From: Williamsia deligens
GTDB lineage: Bacteria > Actinomycetota > Actinomycetes > Mycobacteriales > Mycobacteriaceae
Length of the DNA stretch: 64,000 nt
Assembly (NCBI RefSeq): GCF_024171765.1
Contig: NZ_JAMTCI010000001.1
Coordinates: forward strand, 620,001-684,000
Reading direction: 5' to 3'
Shown here: positions 55,696 through 64,000 of the stretch, in pieces
How positions within the stretch are numbered: position 1 is the stretch's first letter
How the letters are laid out: every line of letters starts with the position of its first letter
Translations under genes and position numbers: made by a program
The notes under the pieces: generated by a model
Databases searched by the model: none
What the model saw: only the letters and a program-made list of their open reading frames with translations
Told to the model about the DNA's origin: nothing

Positions 55696-57377
55696 CGACG
55701 CACCCGGAAACCCTGCTGCACGTCCGCGACCTCGTCGTCCGGTTCGGCGACGCCGCCCCTGTCGTCGACGGCGTCGACCTCGACGTGGACCGCGGCGAGG
55801 TCGTCGCGCTGGTCGGCGAGTCCGGGTCGGGCAAGACGCTCACCGCCCGCAGCATCCTCCACCTGCTGCCACCCGGTGCCCACGCGTCGGGCACCGTCGA
55901 GCTCGACGGGGTGTCGGTGGTCGACGCCGACGAGACCCAGCTGCGTGCACTACGTGGTGCGCGCGCCGCGATGGTGTTCCAGGAGCCGCAGACCGCGCTG
56001 GACCCGGTCCGCCGTGTCGGACGGCAACTCGTCGCAGCTCTGCGTGCGCACACCAGGATCGACAAGCGCTCGGCGCGAGCGCGTGCCGTCGAACTGCTGC
56101 AGGCGGTGGAGATCCCCGACGCGCAGCGCCGCGTCGACTTCTATCCCCACCAGCTCTCCGGTGGTCAGCGCCAGAGGGTCGTCATCGCGCTCGCCCTGGC
56201 CGGTGACCCCGACCTGCTGATCGCCGACGAACCCACCACTGCGCTGGACGTCACAGTCCAGGCGGAGATCCTCGACCTCCTGCACCGCCTGCGCGCGTCC
56301 CGGGGTCTCGCCATCCTGCTGATCACCCACAACCTCGGTGTCGTCGCCGACCTCGCCGACCGCGTCGTGGTGATGCGGGCCGGGCGGATCGTCGAGCACG
56401 CCGGTGTCGACGAGGTCTTCGCTTCCGCGACGACCCCGTACACCCGCGGTCTCGTCGCCGCGGTGCCGCGGGTCGGTGCCACACGGCACGTCGCACAGCG
56501 GGCCGACGCCGCCTCACCGAGCGAGGCTCCCGTGCTCGATGTCGCCGGCGTGACCGTCACCTACCCGGCCCGATCGGGCACCCCCGCCTTCACCGCACTC
56601 GACGACGTGTCGGTCACACTCGCCGTCGGCGAGGTGGTCGGCCTGGTCGGCGAATCCGGTTCGGGGAAGACCACTCTCGGACGTGCCGCACTCGGTCTCA
56701 TCCGACCCACCACCGGGACGGTCACCCTGGACGGCCGGTCCTACGAGACCGGGTCGCGGGCCGCGCGGCGCGACCTCCGTCGGGGTGTCGCCCTCGTCCA
56801 CCAGGACCCCGCCTCGTCGCTCGATCCCCGGCGCTCCGTCGCCGACAGCATCGGCGAGCCCCTGCGCGTGCACCGCGTCGCGGGCGGTGCCGACCTCGCG
56901 TCCCGGATCGACGAACTGCTCGAGGCCGTTCGCCTCCCCCGCGACTTCGGTACCCGTCGCCCGGCGGAGTTGTCGGGGGGTCAACGTCAGCGCGTGGCGC
57001 TCGCACGTGCCCTCACCCTGGCCCCGCGACTGCTGGTCGCCGACGAGCCGACCAGCGCTCTGGACGTGTCGGTCCAGGCCGCCGTGCTCGATCTCTTCGA
57101 CGAACTCCGCGAGCGGTACGCGTTCGCCTGCCTGTTCATCAGCCACGACCTGGCCGTCGTCGACCGCGTCGCAGACCGTGTCGTGGTCGTCCAGCGGGGG
57201 CGCGTCGTCGAGACGGGCCGCACGGCCGATGTGTTCGACGCCCCGAAGGAGCGGTACACCCGAGAGTTGCTGAACGCGCTGCCGATCCCGGACCCTGCTG
57301 CCCAACGCGCCCGGCGCATCGATCAGTCGACGGCGACCGACGAGGTCGACCGGCGTTCGACGACTCGCGTCGCCTGA
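55692..57377 (+). CDS. Peptide/nickel-type ABC ATPase, two domains fused
   Basis: 561 residues with two ATPase domains, the same fusion as at 43014. Domain 1: [41 protein letters not shown]. Domain 2 (from about 285): [40 protein letters not shown]. Completes the second importer (52251-57377). A presence of two similar importers flanking sulfur enzymes suggests different but related substrates. Confidence 0.93.
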   Translation: MTTHPETLLHVRDLVVRFGDAAPVVDGVDLDVDRGEVVALVGESGSGKTLTARSILHLLPPGAHASGTVELDGVSVVDADETQLRALRGARAAMVFQEPQTALDPVRRVGRQLVAALRAHTRIDKRSARARAVELLQAVEIPDAQRRVDFYPHQLSGGQRQRVVIALALAGDPDLLIADEPTTALDVTVQAEILDLLHRLRASRGLAILLITHNLGVVADLADRVVVMRAGRIVEHAGVDEVFASATTPYTRGLVAAVPRVGATRHVAQRADAASPSEAPVLDVAGVTVTYPARSGTPAFTALDDVSVTLAVGEVVGLVGESGSGKTTLGRAALGLIRPTTGTVTLDGRSYETGSRAARRDLRRGVALVHQDPASSLDPRRSVADSIGEPLRVHRVAGGADLASRIDELLEAVRLPRDFGTRRPAELSGGQRQRVALARALTLAPRLLVADEPTSALDVSVQAAVLDLFDELRERYAFACLFISHDLAVVDRVADRVVVVQRGRVVETGRTADVFDAPKERYTRELLNALPIPDPAAQRARRIDQSTATDEVDRRSTTRVA

Positions 57378-57429
57378 CCGTCTGGGGCGAAGCACGTCCA
57401 CTCATGCCCGCGAGAGCACCCGCCCGGGT

Positions 57430-57440
57430 GTAGGTACGAT
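57430..57440 (+). promoter_or_regulatory. arsR promoter with operator GTAGGTACGA
   Basis: GTAGGTACGA (57430-57439) overlaps the -10 box TACGAT (57435-57440). The same ten bases occur at 60541-60550 in the exporter/FAD-monooxygenase promoter. Expected start of transcription near 57447, leaving a short leader with a strong ribosome site. Confidence 0.65.
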
Positions 57441-57474
57441 GAACATCGTCACTGTCGCGAGGGAGAGGGACGTC

Positions 57475-57810
57475 ATGGCCGACGCCGACGGGCATCCGGA
57501 TCTCGACGAGTTCGACCTGTCGGCGGTGCTCCACGCCCTCGCCGACGACAACCGTCGCAGCGTGATCGCCCAACTCGCCGAGGAACCCACGGGGGCGGAG
57601 CAGTTCTGCAGCGTGTTCGGTCTGCCCTGGGCGCCGTCGACCCGCACCCACCACTTCCGGGTGTTGCGCACCGCCGGCCTGATCTGGCAGCGCGACGTCG
57701 GCAACGGACGCATGACCCGTCTGCGTCGCGACGACATGGACACCGTCTTCCCCGGACTCCTCGACGCGGTGCTGACCGCGGACGCGGCGAACCGCCCGAA
57801 GGTCGCCTGA
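57475..57810 (+). CDS. ArsR-family repressor
   Basis: A 111-residue winged-helix protein: LSAVLHALADDNRRSVIAQL, then the recognition helix region WAPSTRTHHFRVLRTAGLIW and the wing QRDVGNGRMTRLR. ATG 57475 follows GAGGGAGAGGG; an earlier ATG at 57439 overlaps the -10 box. Only one Cys is present, so it is not a metal sensor of the ArsR/SmtB type and more likely binds a small organic ligand or reacts to oxidation. It reads toward the P450 gene and probably represses the cluster to its right. Confidence 0.85.
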   Translation: MADADGHPDLDEFDLSAVLHALADDNRRSVIAQLAEEPTGAEQFCSVFGLPWAPSTRTHHFRVLRTAGLIWQRDVGNGRMTRLRRDDMDTVFPGLLDAVLTADAANRPKVA

Positions 57811-57861
57811 CCCCGACGGGATCGACGACCCCCGGGCGGGGCCTGGACGACTGAGTGACAA

Positions 57862-57904
57862 GACGGTCGTGACCGGACGCGGTCGCCCTCAGACCACGAC
57901 CGTC
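57862..57904. terminator. Bidirectional hairpin between arsR and the P450 gene
   Basis: GACGGTCGTG (57862-57871) pairs perfectly with CACGACCGTC (57895-57904), the second arm including the P450 stop codon. Confidence 0.7.
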
Positions 57905-59120
57905 ACCAGGTGACGGGCAGCGCCAGCGGGCGGTGGACGAGAATGCCGGTGTCCCAGGCGATCTCCCCAGGATCCACGGCCAGCCGCAGACCGGGGAGAT
58001 CGGTCACGAGTCGCCGAACGGTCTCCGTGATCTCCATCCGCGCGAGGGCCGCGCCCATGCAGTGGTGCATGCCGTAGCCGAACTGCAGGTGGCGGCGTCC
58101 CTGCCGGGTCACGTCGATCACCCACGGATCGGGGTAGACGGCGGGATCCCGGTTGGCCCGGTGTGCGTCGGCGTAGACCACATCGCCGGGGTGCAACGTC
58201 CCGTGCTCGAGCGTCACCTCGCGGGTCGCAACTCGGGGGAACGTCGAGATGCGGCCCAGTGGCAGCAGTCGGAGGAACTCCTCGACCACCGCCGGGATCG
58301 ACTCCGGCTGCGCCACCAGGTGGTCCCACAGCTCAGGACGGGAGAGGGCCACGTAGGCGATCTTGCCGATCACCGATAAGACGTTCTGGTCGCCGCCCAC
58401 GATCGATCCCAGCAGGATCGCTGTGTACTCCTCGTCGGTGACCGGCGGTGACACGGAGTCCCGCGCGGCGAGGAGATCGCTGATGAGGCCGGGCTCGACC
58501 TCCCGGCGCCCGGCCACCAGGTCGCCGATGTAGCCGTACAGCGTCCAGAAACTCTCGAGCAGCGCGGGGACGTCGGCGTCGTCGGCGATCTGCATCTCCC
58601 GGGACAGCGCCCGGAACCCCGGGACGTCCGAGCGGGGGATGCCGAGGAAGTCGACATTGACCCCGATGGTCAACGGGTCCAGTAGCGTGCCCATCAGATC
58701 GGCCCCACCGGCGTCCCGGTCGGTCCGAAGCTGCTCGATCGCATCGTCGAGGGCACGGTTCACGCTCGGAACCCGACGCGCGACGGCCGCGGCACTGTAG
58801 GACGACCCGACGAAACCCTTGAGCCGCCCGTGATCCGGGTGATCGAGGTTGAGGAGCATCTCGGTGGGCATGATCGTCGGCAGGAACGTGGGCCCGTCGT
58901 CGACGTTCGTCTCCGCCCGCGCGAAGCTGACGTCGGTGAGCACCTGGTGGACGTCGCGGTACGACGTCAAGTGTACGGCCCGGTGGCCGCTGGGCAGCTG
59001 CACCTGCGGCAGGCCTCCCGCCGACGTCTCGTCGAGGGGGACGGTCATCCCTGGGGGGTGGAGTCCGGGGAGGTCCCGGACGTCCACCCGGGCTCCTGTG
59101 GCTGCGGTCGACACGGTCAT
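57903..59120 (-). CDS. Cytochrome P450
   Basis: 405 residues. The heme-binding loop FGYGMHHCMGAALARME has the proximal Cys; ExxR is EEFLRLL. The I-helix reads LGSIVGGDQNV where most P450s have AGxET/DT, so the usual oxygen-activating Thr is replaced by Gln. That is seen in some P450s with assisted or unusual chemistry. ATG 59120 has AGGAGG upstream and follows the exporter stop by one base (TGAGATG). Redox partners are not nearby. Substrate unknown. Confidence 0.92.
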   Translation of the reverse strand: MTVSTAATGARVDVRDLPGLHPPGMTVPLDETSAGGLPQVQLPSGHRAVHLTSYRDVHQVLTDVSFARAETNVDDGPTFLPTIMPTEMLLNLDHPDHGRLKGFVGSSYSAAAVARRVPSVNRALDDAIEQLRTDRDAGGADLMGTLLDPLTIGVNVDFLGIPRSDVPGFRALSREMQIADDADVPALLESFWTLYGYIGDLVAGRREVEPGLISDLLAARDSVSPPVTDEEYTAILLGSIVGGDQNVLSVIGKIAYVALSRPELWDHLVAQPESIPAVVEEFLRLLPLGRISTFPRVATREVTLEHGTLHPGDVVYADAHRANRDPAVYPDPWVIDVTRQGRRHLQFGYGMHHCMGAALARMEITETVRRLVTDLPGLRLAVDPGEIAWDTGILVHRPLALPVTW

Positions 59121-59121
59121 C

Positions 59122-60486
59122 TCATCCTCCTGCTGTGGTTGTCCCGTCACCGGCGGCGACGGACGAACGGCGACGGATCGCCAGGATCGCGACGGTGACG
59201 ATCACCAGCAGAGCGATGAGGATCGCGACGGTCGTCGCGAACGCGTGCTGGTAGACGTCGGGGTGGCCGTACTGGCCGGCAGCGGTGTCGTCGGCGGCGG
59301 CGCCGGACAACCGGCTGCCGACGACGGCCGAGATGACGACGGCGTATCCGGCCACGAACACCGCCTCGCTGCCGATCCGGAAGAAGTTGAGCAACCCTGC
59401 CGCCGTCCCGGTCTTCTCCTCCGGGACGACCGACAGCGCGTGCCCGTCGACGAGACCGATCGGCAGTCCGAAGCCCAGGCCCAGGAACACCATCGGGACG
59501 AGGATCCACAGCACCGATTGCCCCTGCGTGAGGAGCAGGATCCCGGCGTTGCCGACGATCAGCGCGATCAGGCTGGCCACGACCACCGCCCCGGCGGTGA
59601 GCGCGCGGATGCGGGTGACGAGCTGCGCCACCAGCAGCGGCGTGACGAGGACCGGGATGGTCATCGCGAGCATCACCAGACCGGACCGTCCGGCGTCGAG
59701 ATCCTTGATGCCGCTCAACGCGCTGGGCAGATAGGTCAGCAGGGTGACGAAGCCGATGGAGCCCGCGACCGGGACGAGGCACATGGCCAGGAACTCCCGG
59801 TTGCGCAGCAGACCGATGTCGAGGATCGGGCCGCCGGCCGCCCCCCGCGCGGGACGCACCGCGGGCAGGACACGCGACCCGACCGCCGCGGCAGCGAGGA
59901 TCACGGCGTGGACGACGAAGACGCCGCGCCAGTCGACCGCCGCCACGAGAGCGCCGGAGATGGTGGGACCCAACGCCAGTCCGAGACCGTTGACGGTGCC
60001 GAAGATCGCGAAGGCGTGCGTGCGGCGGGCGCCGTCGTAGGCGCTGGAGATCAGTGAGCTCGAGCCGGTGAGGATGGCGGCGGCGCCGACACCGGCGACG
60101 ACGCGGCCGATGTCGAGCAGGGCCAGATTCGGGGCCAGGGCGCTCAGGACACTGCCCAGGGTGACGGCGATCGACCCCAGCGTGAACGTCTGCCGGTGAC
60201 CGATGCGGTCGCTCAGCGCACCCCAGACCAGGGTGGCGAGTGCGAACGCGACGTTGAACCCGTTGACGACCCATTGCAGCGCGGTCGGGTTCGACCCGAG
60301 GTCCTCGGAGATGCGCGGCAGCGCGATGGCCGTGCCCGCGATGGCTGTCGGTGTGACGAACTGTGCCGCCAGGACGATCGGTAGCGTCCACCGGCTCGGC
60401 GGGTCCTGCGACGGAGCTGTCGGTGTATGTGGTGTCGCGGCCGGCCCGGTCGCGTCGACCGGCGTCTCGGTGCTCGATGAGGACAC
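59122..60486 (-). CDS. MFS drug/metabolite exporter (DHA2-like)
   Basis: A 454-residue transporter with 12-14 membrane segments. Motif A is LSDRIGHRQTFTLG, motif C is LGPTISGALVAAVDW, typical of proton-driven exporters. GTG 60486 has GGAAGGAAGAG upstream. It heads the exporter-P450 operon and is divergent from the FAD monooxygenase across a promoter with two palindromic operators. Likely exports a small molecule made or altered by its neighbours. Confidence 0.88.
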   Translation of the reverse strand: MSSSSTETPVDATGPAATPHTPTAPSQDPPSRWTLPIVLAAQFVTPTAIAGTAIALPRISEDLGSNPTALQWVVNGFNVAFALATLVWGALSDRIGHRQTFTLGSIAVTLGSVLSALAPNLALLDIGRVVAGVGAAAILTGSSSLISSAYDGARRTHAFAIFGTVNGLGLALGPTISGALVAAVDWRGVFVVHAVILAAAAVGSRVLPAVRPARGAAGGPILDIGLLRNREFLAMCLVPVAGSIGFVTLLTYLPSALSGIKDLDAGRSGLVMLAMTIPVLVTPLLVAQLVTRIRALTAGAVVVASLIALIVGNAGILLLTQGQSVLWILVPMVFLGLGFGLPIGLVDGHALSVVPEEKTGTAAGLLNFFRIGSEAVFVAGYAVVISAVVGSRLSGAAADDTAAGQYGHPDVYQHAFATTVAILIALLVIVTVAILAIRRRSSVAAGDGTTTAGG

Positions 60487-60537
60487 GGCTCTTCCTTCCG
60501 TCGGCGGTACCGCGCTGTGGGCGGCATCGCTATGGCT

Positions 60538-60572
60538 CTCGTAGGTACGACTCTTATAGTAGGTACTACGAG
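60538..60572. promoter_or_regulatory. Divergent promoter with two tandem palindromic operators
   Basis: TCGTAGGTACGA (60539-60550) and TAGTAGGTACTA (60557-60568) are two 12-bp palindromes sharing GTAGGTAC/AGTAGGTACT cores, centred 18 bp apart. They lie inside a longer repeat CTCGTAG ... CTACGAG (60538-60544, 60566-60572). The second overlaps a rightward -10 box TATAGT (60555-60560). The 10-base core also sits in the arsR promoter. Confidence 0.7.
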
Positions 60573-60606
60573 CGTCGGTGCAAGCGTTGGAGGAACGAGG
60601 AGTCGA

Positions 60607-61998
60607 ATGCCCCATCACGAACAGCGGGTGGAGATCGCGGTCGTCGGAGGCGGCCCGGTCGGCATGTGCATCGCGGCCGAGCTGGCGCTGGCGGGCCGCA
60701 GGGTGACGGTGATCGAGACCCGGACCCAGGTCGACGAGCGTCCGCGCGCCGGGACCGTGCACGCGCGGTCGCTCTCCCATCTCGCACGGCGGGGATACAT
60801 CCCATCCCGCCGAGCGGACGAGATCGTCTCCGGCGCAGACCGCGTGGTGACGACCCCGTTCCAGTTCGCCGCGCAACCGGTGCTGACCATCAGCGCGCCC
60901 GCCGTCGAACCCGCCCCAATCGCGGGTATCCCGCAGGCCCGCCTCGAGGCCGCGTTCGAGCAGCGCGCGCGGGCACTGGGTGCCACGATCCTGCGGGGAC
61001 ACACCGTCTCCGATCTCCGGGTCCACGACGACGGCGCCGAACTCGACGTCACCCCTGACCGTCTCGACGCCGACACGACCGTCCTGCGCGCCGACTGGGT
61101 GGTCGGCGCCGACGGTGCCCGCGGGATCGTCGCGCGTCACGGCGACTTCGGGGCGACGACTTATCCCGCCACCATGAACGCGATCGCGGGCCTCGCGGTG
61201 GTCGGCGACCCGGCACCGCCCCCGGGATGGTTCCCCACCGACGGCGGATGGACGCTGCACAACCCCAATTCCTCCGGGGCCGCCCGCGTCATCGCCCTCG
61301 ACTTCTCCGGCCCCCTCGCCGACCGGTCCACACCCGACGAGTCCGAGTTCCGGGCCCGCGTGGCGTCGATCCTGGGCCGCGACCCCGGCCTGTCGCAGAT
61401 CTCGCACCTGACCCGGTTCAGCGACTTCGGCCGTCACCGCACCCGCATGCGGGACGACCGCCTGGTGGTCGTCGGCGACGCCGCACACGTCCACTACCCC
61501 CTCGGGGGGCAGGGCCTGAACACCGGCATGCAGGACGCGTTCACGCTCGGATGGCGCCTGGCACAGGTGATCCGCGGCGGACTCGACGTCGATGTCCTCG
61601 ACGAGTGGTCGCGATCGCGGGTGGCCGTCGCCGGCACCGTCGTCGCCAACACGGTCCTTCAGGCGCGGATGATGAACCCTGCGGACACGGCGACGCGTGA
61701 CGCCATGCTCGCCATGCTCGCGGTCCCCCGGGTTCATGACGCGGTGGCCGAGATGATCAGCGGGCAGTTCCAACCGGGCTTCCAGACCGACCTCGTGGTG
61801 GAGACCGGGTCGGGGGACACGTACACCCTCGCCGACCTGCTGCGCGCCGGTCGCCCCGTCGCGATCGTCCCCGACGACACCGTGGAGCCACCGACACACC
61901 TCCCGGACACCCGAGTGATCGTGGGGAAGGTGACACCGGAGCAACCGTGGGTCGCCGCCGTGATCGCACCCGACGGCTACCTCGCCGCCGCCGTGTGA
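60607..61998 (+). CDS. Class A FAD monooxygenase
   Basis: 463 residues of the PHBH fold. FAD motifs: GXGXXG in VVGGGPVGMCIAAELA, the mid DG motif VVGADGARGIVARH, and GD motif VVVGDAAHVHYPLGGQGLNT. The C-terminal thioredoxin-like tail (from about 385) is short. Relatives hydroxylate phenols or inactivate antibiotics (rifampicin and tetracycline monooxygenases). Its promoter is shared with an exporter. ATG 60607 has GAGGAG upstream. Confidence 0.88.
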   Translation: MPHHEQRVEIAVVGGGPVGMCIAAELALAGRRVTVIETRTQVDERPRAGTVHARSLSHLARRGYIPSRRADEIVSGADRVVTTPFQFAAQPVLTISAPAVEPAPIAGIPQARLEAAFEQRARALGATILRGHTVSDLRVHDDGAELDVTPDRLDADTTVLRADWVVGADGARGIVARHGDFGATTYPATMNAIAGLAVVGDPAPPPGWFPTDGGWTLHNPNSSGAARVIALDFSGPLADRSTPDESEFRARVASILGRDPGLSQISHLTRFSDFGRHRTRMRDDRLVVVGDAAHVHYPLGGQGLNTGMQDAFTLGWRLAQVIRGGLDVDVLDEWSRSRVAVAGTVVANTVLQARMMNPADTATRDAMLAMLAVPRVHDAVAEMISGQFQPGFQTDLVVETGSGDTYTLADLLRAGRPVAIVPDDTVEPPTHLPDTRVIVGKVTPEQPWVAAVIAPDGYLAAAV

Positions 61999-62030
61999 CA
62001 GCGGCGAGGTGCCGATCCGGGAACCGGTCG

Positions 62031-62699
62031 TCACACCGCGAGCGCACCCACCGCCGCGCGGACCTCGGCGACGGCCGACGCGGTGTCGGTGAAATGGATG
62101 GCCCGCCAACCCGCCGCCCGAGCCGCCGCACAGTTCTCGGCGAGATCGTCGACGAGGATGTTGTCCTCCGGCCGCACGCCGTTGCGCTCTGCGGCGAGGG
62201 CGAAGATGGCCGGATCGGGCTTGCGCACGCCCACGCGACACGAGTCGACGAGATCGGTGACGACGTCGTCTAGTCCGACCATGGGCCGCCAGTACGGCTC
62301 CCACTCGACGACGTTGTTGGACAGGATCCCCACCTGCACACCGGCGTCGAGCAGCTCCACCGCCAGATCACGGATGCCGGCGTTCACGACGTGACCGTCG
62401 AACCACTGGCGGCCGAAATCGGGCTCACTGCGCGACAGGTCGAGATCGGGACGCTCGGCACGAATCGCGTCGTGCAGCTGGGTCACCCACGTCCGCTCGT
62501 CGACGACGGCGAGTTCGATCGCGGCCAGCGGGGGCAGACCGGACTGCGCGCCGACGGTTTCGATGGCCCGTTTGAGCACGGCGACAGGGATACCCGTGAC
62601 CTGCTCGTACCGCAGGAAGAGCTCGTCGAGCGGTGGCGACAGGACGCCGCCGAAGTCGAACCAGACGAACGGCGACCCGCCGACCGGACGCGCGGTCAC
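62031..62699 (-). CDS. HAD-family hydrolase
   Basis: 222 residues. HAD motif I is FDFGGVLSPPLDE, where the second Asp of DxD is Gly; motif II in VGILSNNVVEW; motif III Lys in RVGVRKPDPAIF; motif IV ILVDDLAENC. Members are phosphatases, epoxide hydrolases or dehalogenases. GTG 62699 overlaps the AfsA-type stop, so it is coupled to that gene and may supply the phosphatase step of butyrolactone synthesis (inference). The missing second Asp weakens a standard phosphatase role. Confidence 0.8.
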   Translation of the reverse strand: MTARPVGGSPFVWFDFGGVLSPPLDELFLRYEQVTGIPVAVLKRAIETVGAQSGLPPLAAIELAVVDERTWVTQLHDAIRAERPDLDLSRSEPDFGRQWFDGHVVNAGIRDLAVELLDAGVQVGILSNNVVEWEPYWRPMVGLDDVVTDLVDSCRVGVRKPDPAIFALAAERNGVRPEDNILVDDLAENCAAARAAGWRAIHFTDTASAVAEVRAAVGALAV

Positions 62700-63684
62700 T
62701 GGACCATCGTCGCGACGTCCGCGCCCAGCAGGCTCAGGTGGACGTCGCCGCGTGCGATCACGTCGTCGCCCTGCTGCAGCCGGACAGCGGCGGTCGCTCC
62801 GCCGACGCCGTCGGGTTCCACGGTCGCGCGGGCCTCGGTGGGCCGTTCGAACTCACCGAACGCGGTGAACTCCATCTGCAGGCGGTGCATCACCATGCGG
62901 CTCGTGTCGAGTCCGAGGGTGACGTTCGCCGACGCCATCGCGATCTGGCGTGCCGCCTCGAACTGCAGCATCCCCGGGACGTGGTCGAGAGCGTGGTCGA
63001 ACAGCGACGGGTGGTCGGTGTCGATGATCGTCAGGGCACGCAGCTCGGTCCCCTCGAGCTCGGGGTTGGCGAGGATGGCGTTGCGCGGGTTGTGCCGTCC
63101 CACCGAACCGGGACGCATCCGCGCGACGTGCAGTGCAGCCGGGATGCGGTGCTGCGGGGGCAGACCCAGCGCGTCACGACCCCGGACACGGATGCGCTCC
63201 CACACGGTCGACGGCATCCACTGGTACGTCATCGCCTCGCGTGCGGCGAGGCGGCCCTCGATGGTGGCCGACATCTCGAGCGTCAGACCGATCACCTGCC
63301 CGTCACGCTTCTTCTCGACGACGACATGGGCGTCGATGACGCAGTGCCCGGGGCACGCTCCGATTCGCAGCGTCGCGGCGTCGAGGATCTCGAAATCTGC
63401 CGCCCCGAAGACGAACTTCTCCGTGCGCGCCACACCGAGGAAGGTGTGGGCGTAGTAGATGGCGACCTGCCGGAACACCTCCACCATCAACAGCGGGTCG
63501 TAGGTGGCGGACGCACCGCGGTGTCGCTGAAGTAGGAGTGGTTGCGGGGCAACTGCGCCGCGAACACGGCGCCGTCGGCCGTCGGCTGGGCGTCGGTGAG
63601 GAACACCTCGGCGATCGACTGCCGGTGGACGATCCCCCGCGGGATGTTCCGGTCGAAGGTGAGGGGTTCGAGTACTGCGGTCAT
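62696..63684 (-). pseudogene. AfsA-type (A-factor/butyrolactone) synthase with a frameshift
   Basis: A double hotdog protein of the AfsA family, which condenses a beta-ketoacyl chain with a glycerol derivative to begin gamma-butyrolactone signals. From ATG 63684 (GAGGTG upstream) the frame reads LTFDRNIPRGIVHRQSIAEV, FLTD, LPRNHSYFSDT, then leaves the family. The next frame picks up at RGASATYDPLLMVEVFRQ and continues intact to 62696 (second hotdog: DHALDHVPGMLQFEAARQI). The shift lies near 63510-63535. Apart from one indel the protein is complete, so a sequencing error is possible. Confidence 0.78.
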
Positions 63685-63743
63685 CGTGCACCTCTTTCAT
63701 GAGTCGGTCGAGCTGGATCGATCGGTCGTGCAGGGGTTCTGGA

Positions 63744-64000
63744 TCACTCGGTCCGGACGGCGATGTCGTAGGACCATCCGTTCGCGACGTTGCGAGGCGG
63801 GTCGAACAGGGTCGAGAGGCCATGGACGGCCGACGTCGCCGCGACGCTGTTGCGATCGGTGAACAGCGGGATGGCGACGTTCTGCGACAGGATCCGGTCG
63901 TCGACGCGGGCGAAGAGCTCCGCACGTCGTGTGGTGTCGGTGGCGGTGGTCGCGTCGACCAACCAGCGATCGACCTGCGGGTCGGACAGTTTCGATCCCC
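63744..64000 (-). CDS. Peptide-type ABC receptor, C-terminal part
   Basis: The last 85 residues of a family-5 binding protein entering from the right edge. KLSDPQVDRWLVDATTATD, then RAELFARVDDRILSQNVAIP and LFTDRNSVAATSAVHGL are the usual ending with the receptor's last helix and two strands. It lies 59 bp upstream of the AfsA-type gene on the same strand, so it may lead that operon. A third peptide-type importer could follow outside the window. Confidence 0.72.
   Translation of the reverse strand, partial: GSKLSDPQVDRWLVDATTATDTTRRAELFARVDDRILSQNVAIPLFTDRNSVAATSAVHGLSTLFDPPRNVANGWSYDIAVRTE

Noticed and set aside
60487-62304. A minus-strand extension that would make a 1060-residue exporter
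   Set aside because: The extra part lies opposite the FAD monooxygenase and crosses the divergent promoter; GTG 60486 has a strong ribosome site.

Overview
The window is high-GC actinobacterial DNA, almost certainly from a mycolic-acid-producing member of Mycobacteriales. It carries a mycothiol synthase (mshD), a DesA-type acyl-ACP desaturase, LmeA, an LCP ligase and cydABCD. Many genes lack a ribosome site and instead have a TANNNT -10 box 6-7 nt before the start codon, the signature of leaderless transcripts. From purF (34447) back to desA (6467) the gene order and orientation mirror M. tuberculosis Rv0808-Rv0824c. The genus is probably Gordonia, Williamsia or a relative, but I cannot fix it. 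I found no rRNA, tRNA, CRISPR array or insertion sequence.

Layout. 1-6400: citrate sensor kinase (cut by the edge), CitMHS transporter, glyoxalase-fold protein, hydrolase, GH114-like lipoprotein, a fused amino-acid binding protein/permease and a SnoaL-fold protein under a TetR-type operator. 6400-34900: the conserved core, namely desA, dus, an LCP ligase, phoU and convergent pstSCAB (both with PHO boxes), mshD-glnR, lmeA, a cysteine-tract leader peptide in front of cysA2-sseC, a tiny membrane protein with nitrobindin, DinB, cydABCD, aminodeoxychorismate lyase/YgfZ from back-to-back leaderless promoters, a MOSC protein, DUF3073, purM, purF and a sterol-carrier-like protein.

34900-57400: an accessory region that looks like a sulfur-scavenging island. 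It holds an amino-acid-type ABC importer, a GNAT, a flavin monooxygenase (LLM family), a complete five-domain peptide-type ABC importer, a glutamate-cysteine-ligase-like enzyme, a threonine-aldolase-like enzyme, a second LLM monooxygenase broken by a frameshift, a Cys-type sulfatase translationally coupled to a TauD/AtsK dioxygenase, and, divergently, a second complete peptide-type ABC importer with a Tat lipoprotein receptor. Import plus oxidative or hydrolytic C-S/O-S cleavage is the common theme; the substrates are not readable from sequence.

57400-64000: an ArsR-type regulator, a cytochrome P450, an MFS exporter, an FAD monooxygenase, a HAD hydrolase, a frameshifted AfsA-type butyrolactone synthase and the end of a peptide-binding protein. 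The ten-base sequence GTAGGTACGA occurs at the arsR promoter and again in the MFS/FAD divergent promoter, so the ArsR protein probably controls this cluster. The best candidates for something new are this operator-linked cluster, the sulfur island, and the short regulatory structures: the polycysteine leader peptide, the partial 3' duplication of pstB, the three-way-junction hairpin at 22154-22215 and the tandem 21-22 bp intergenic repeats.
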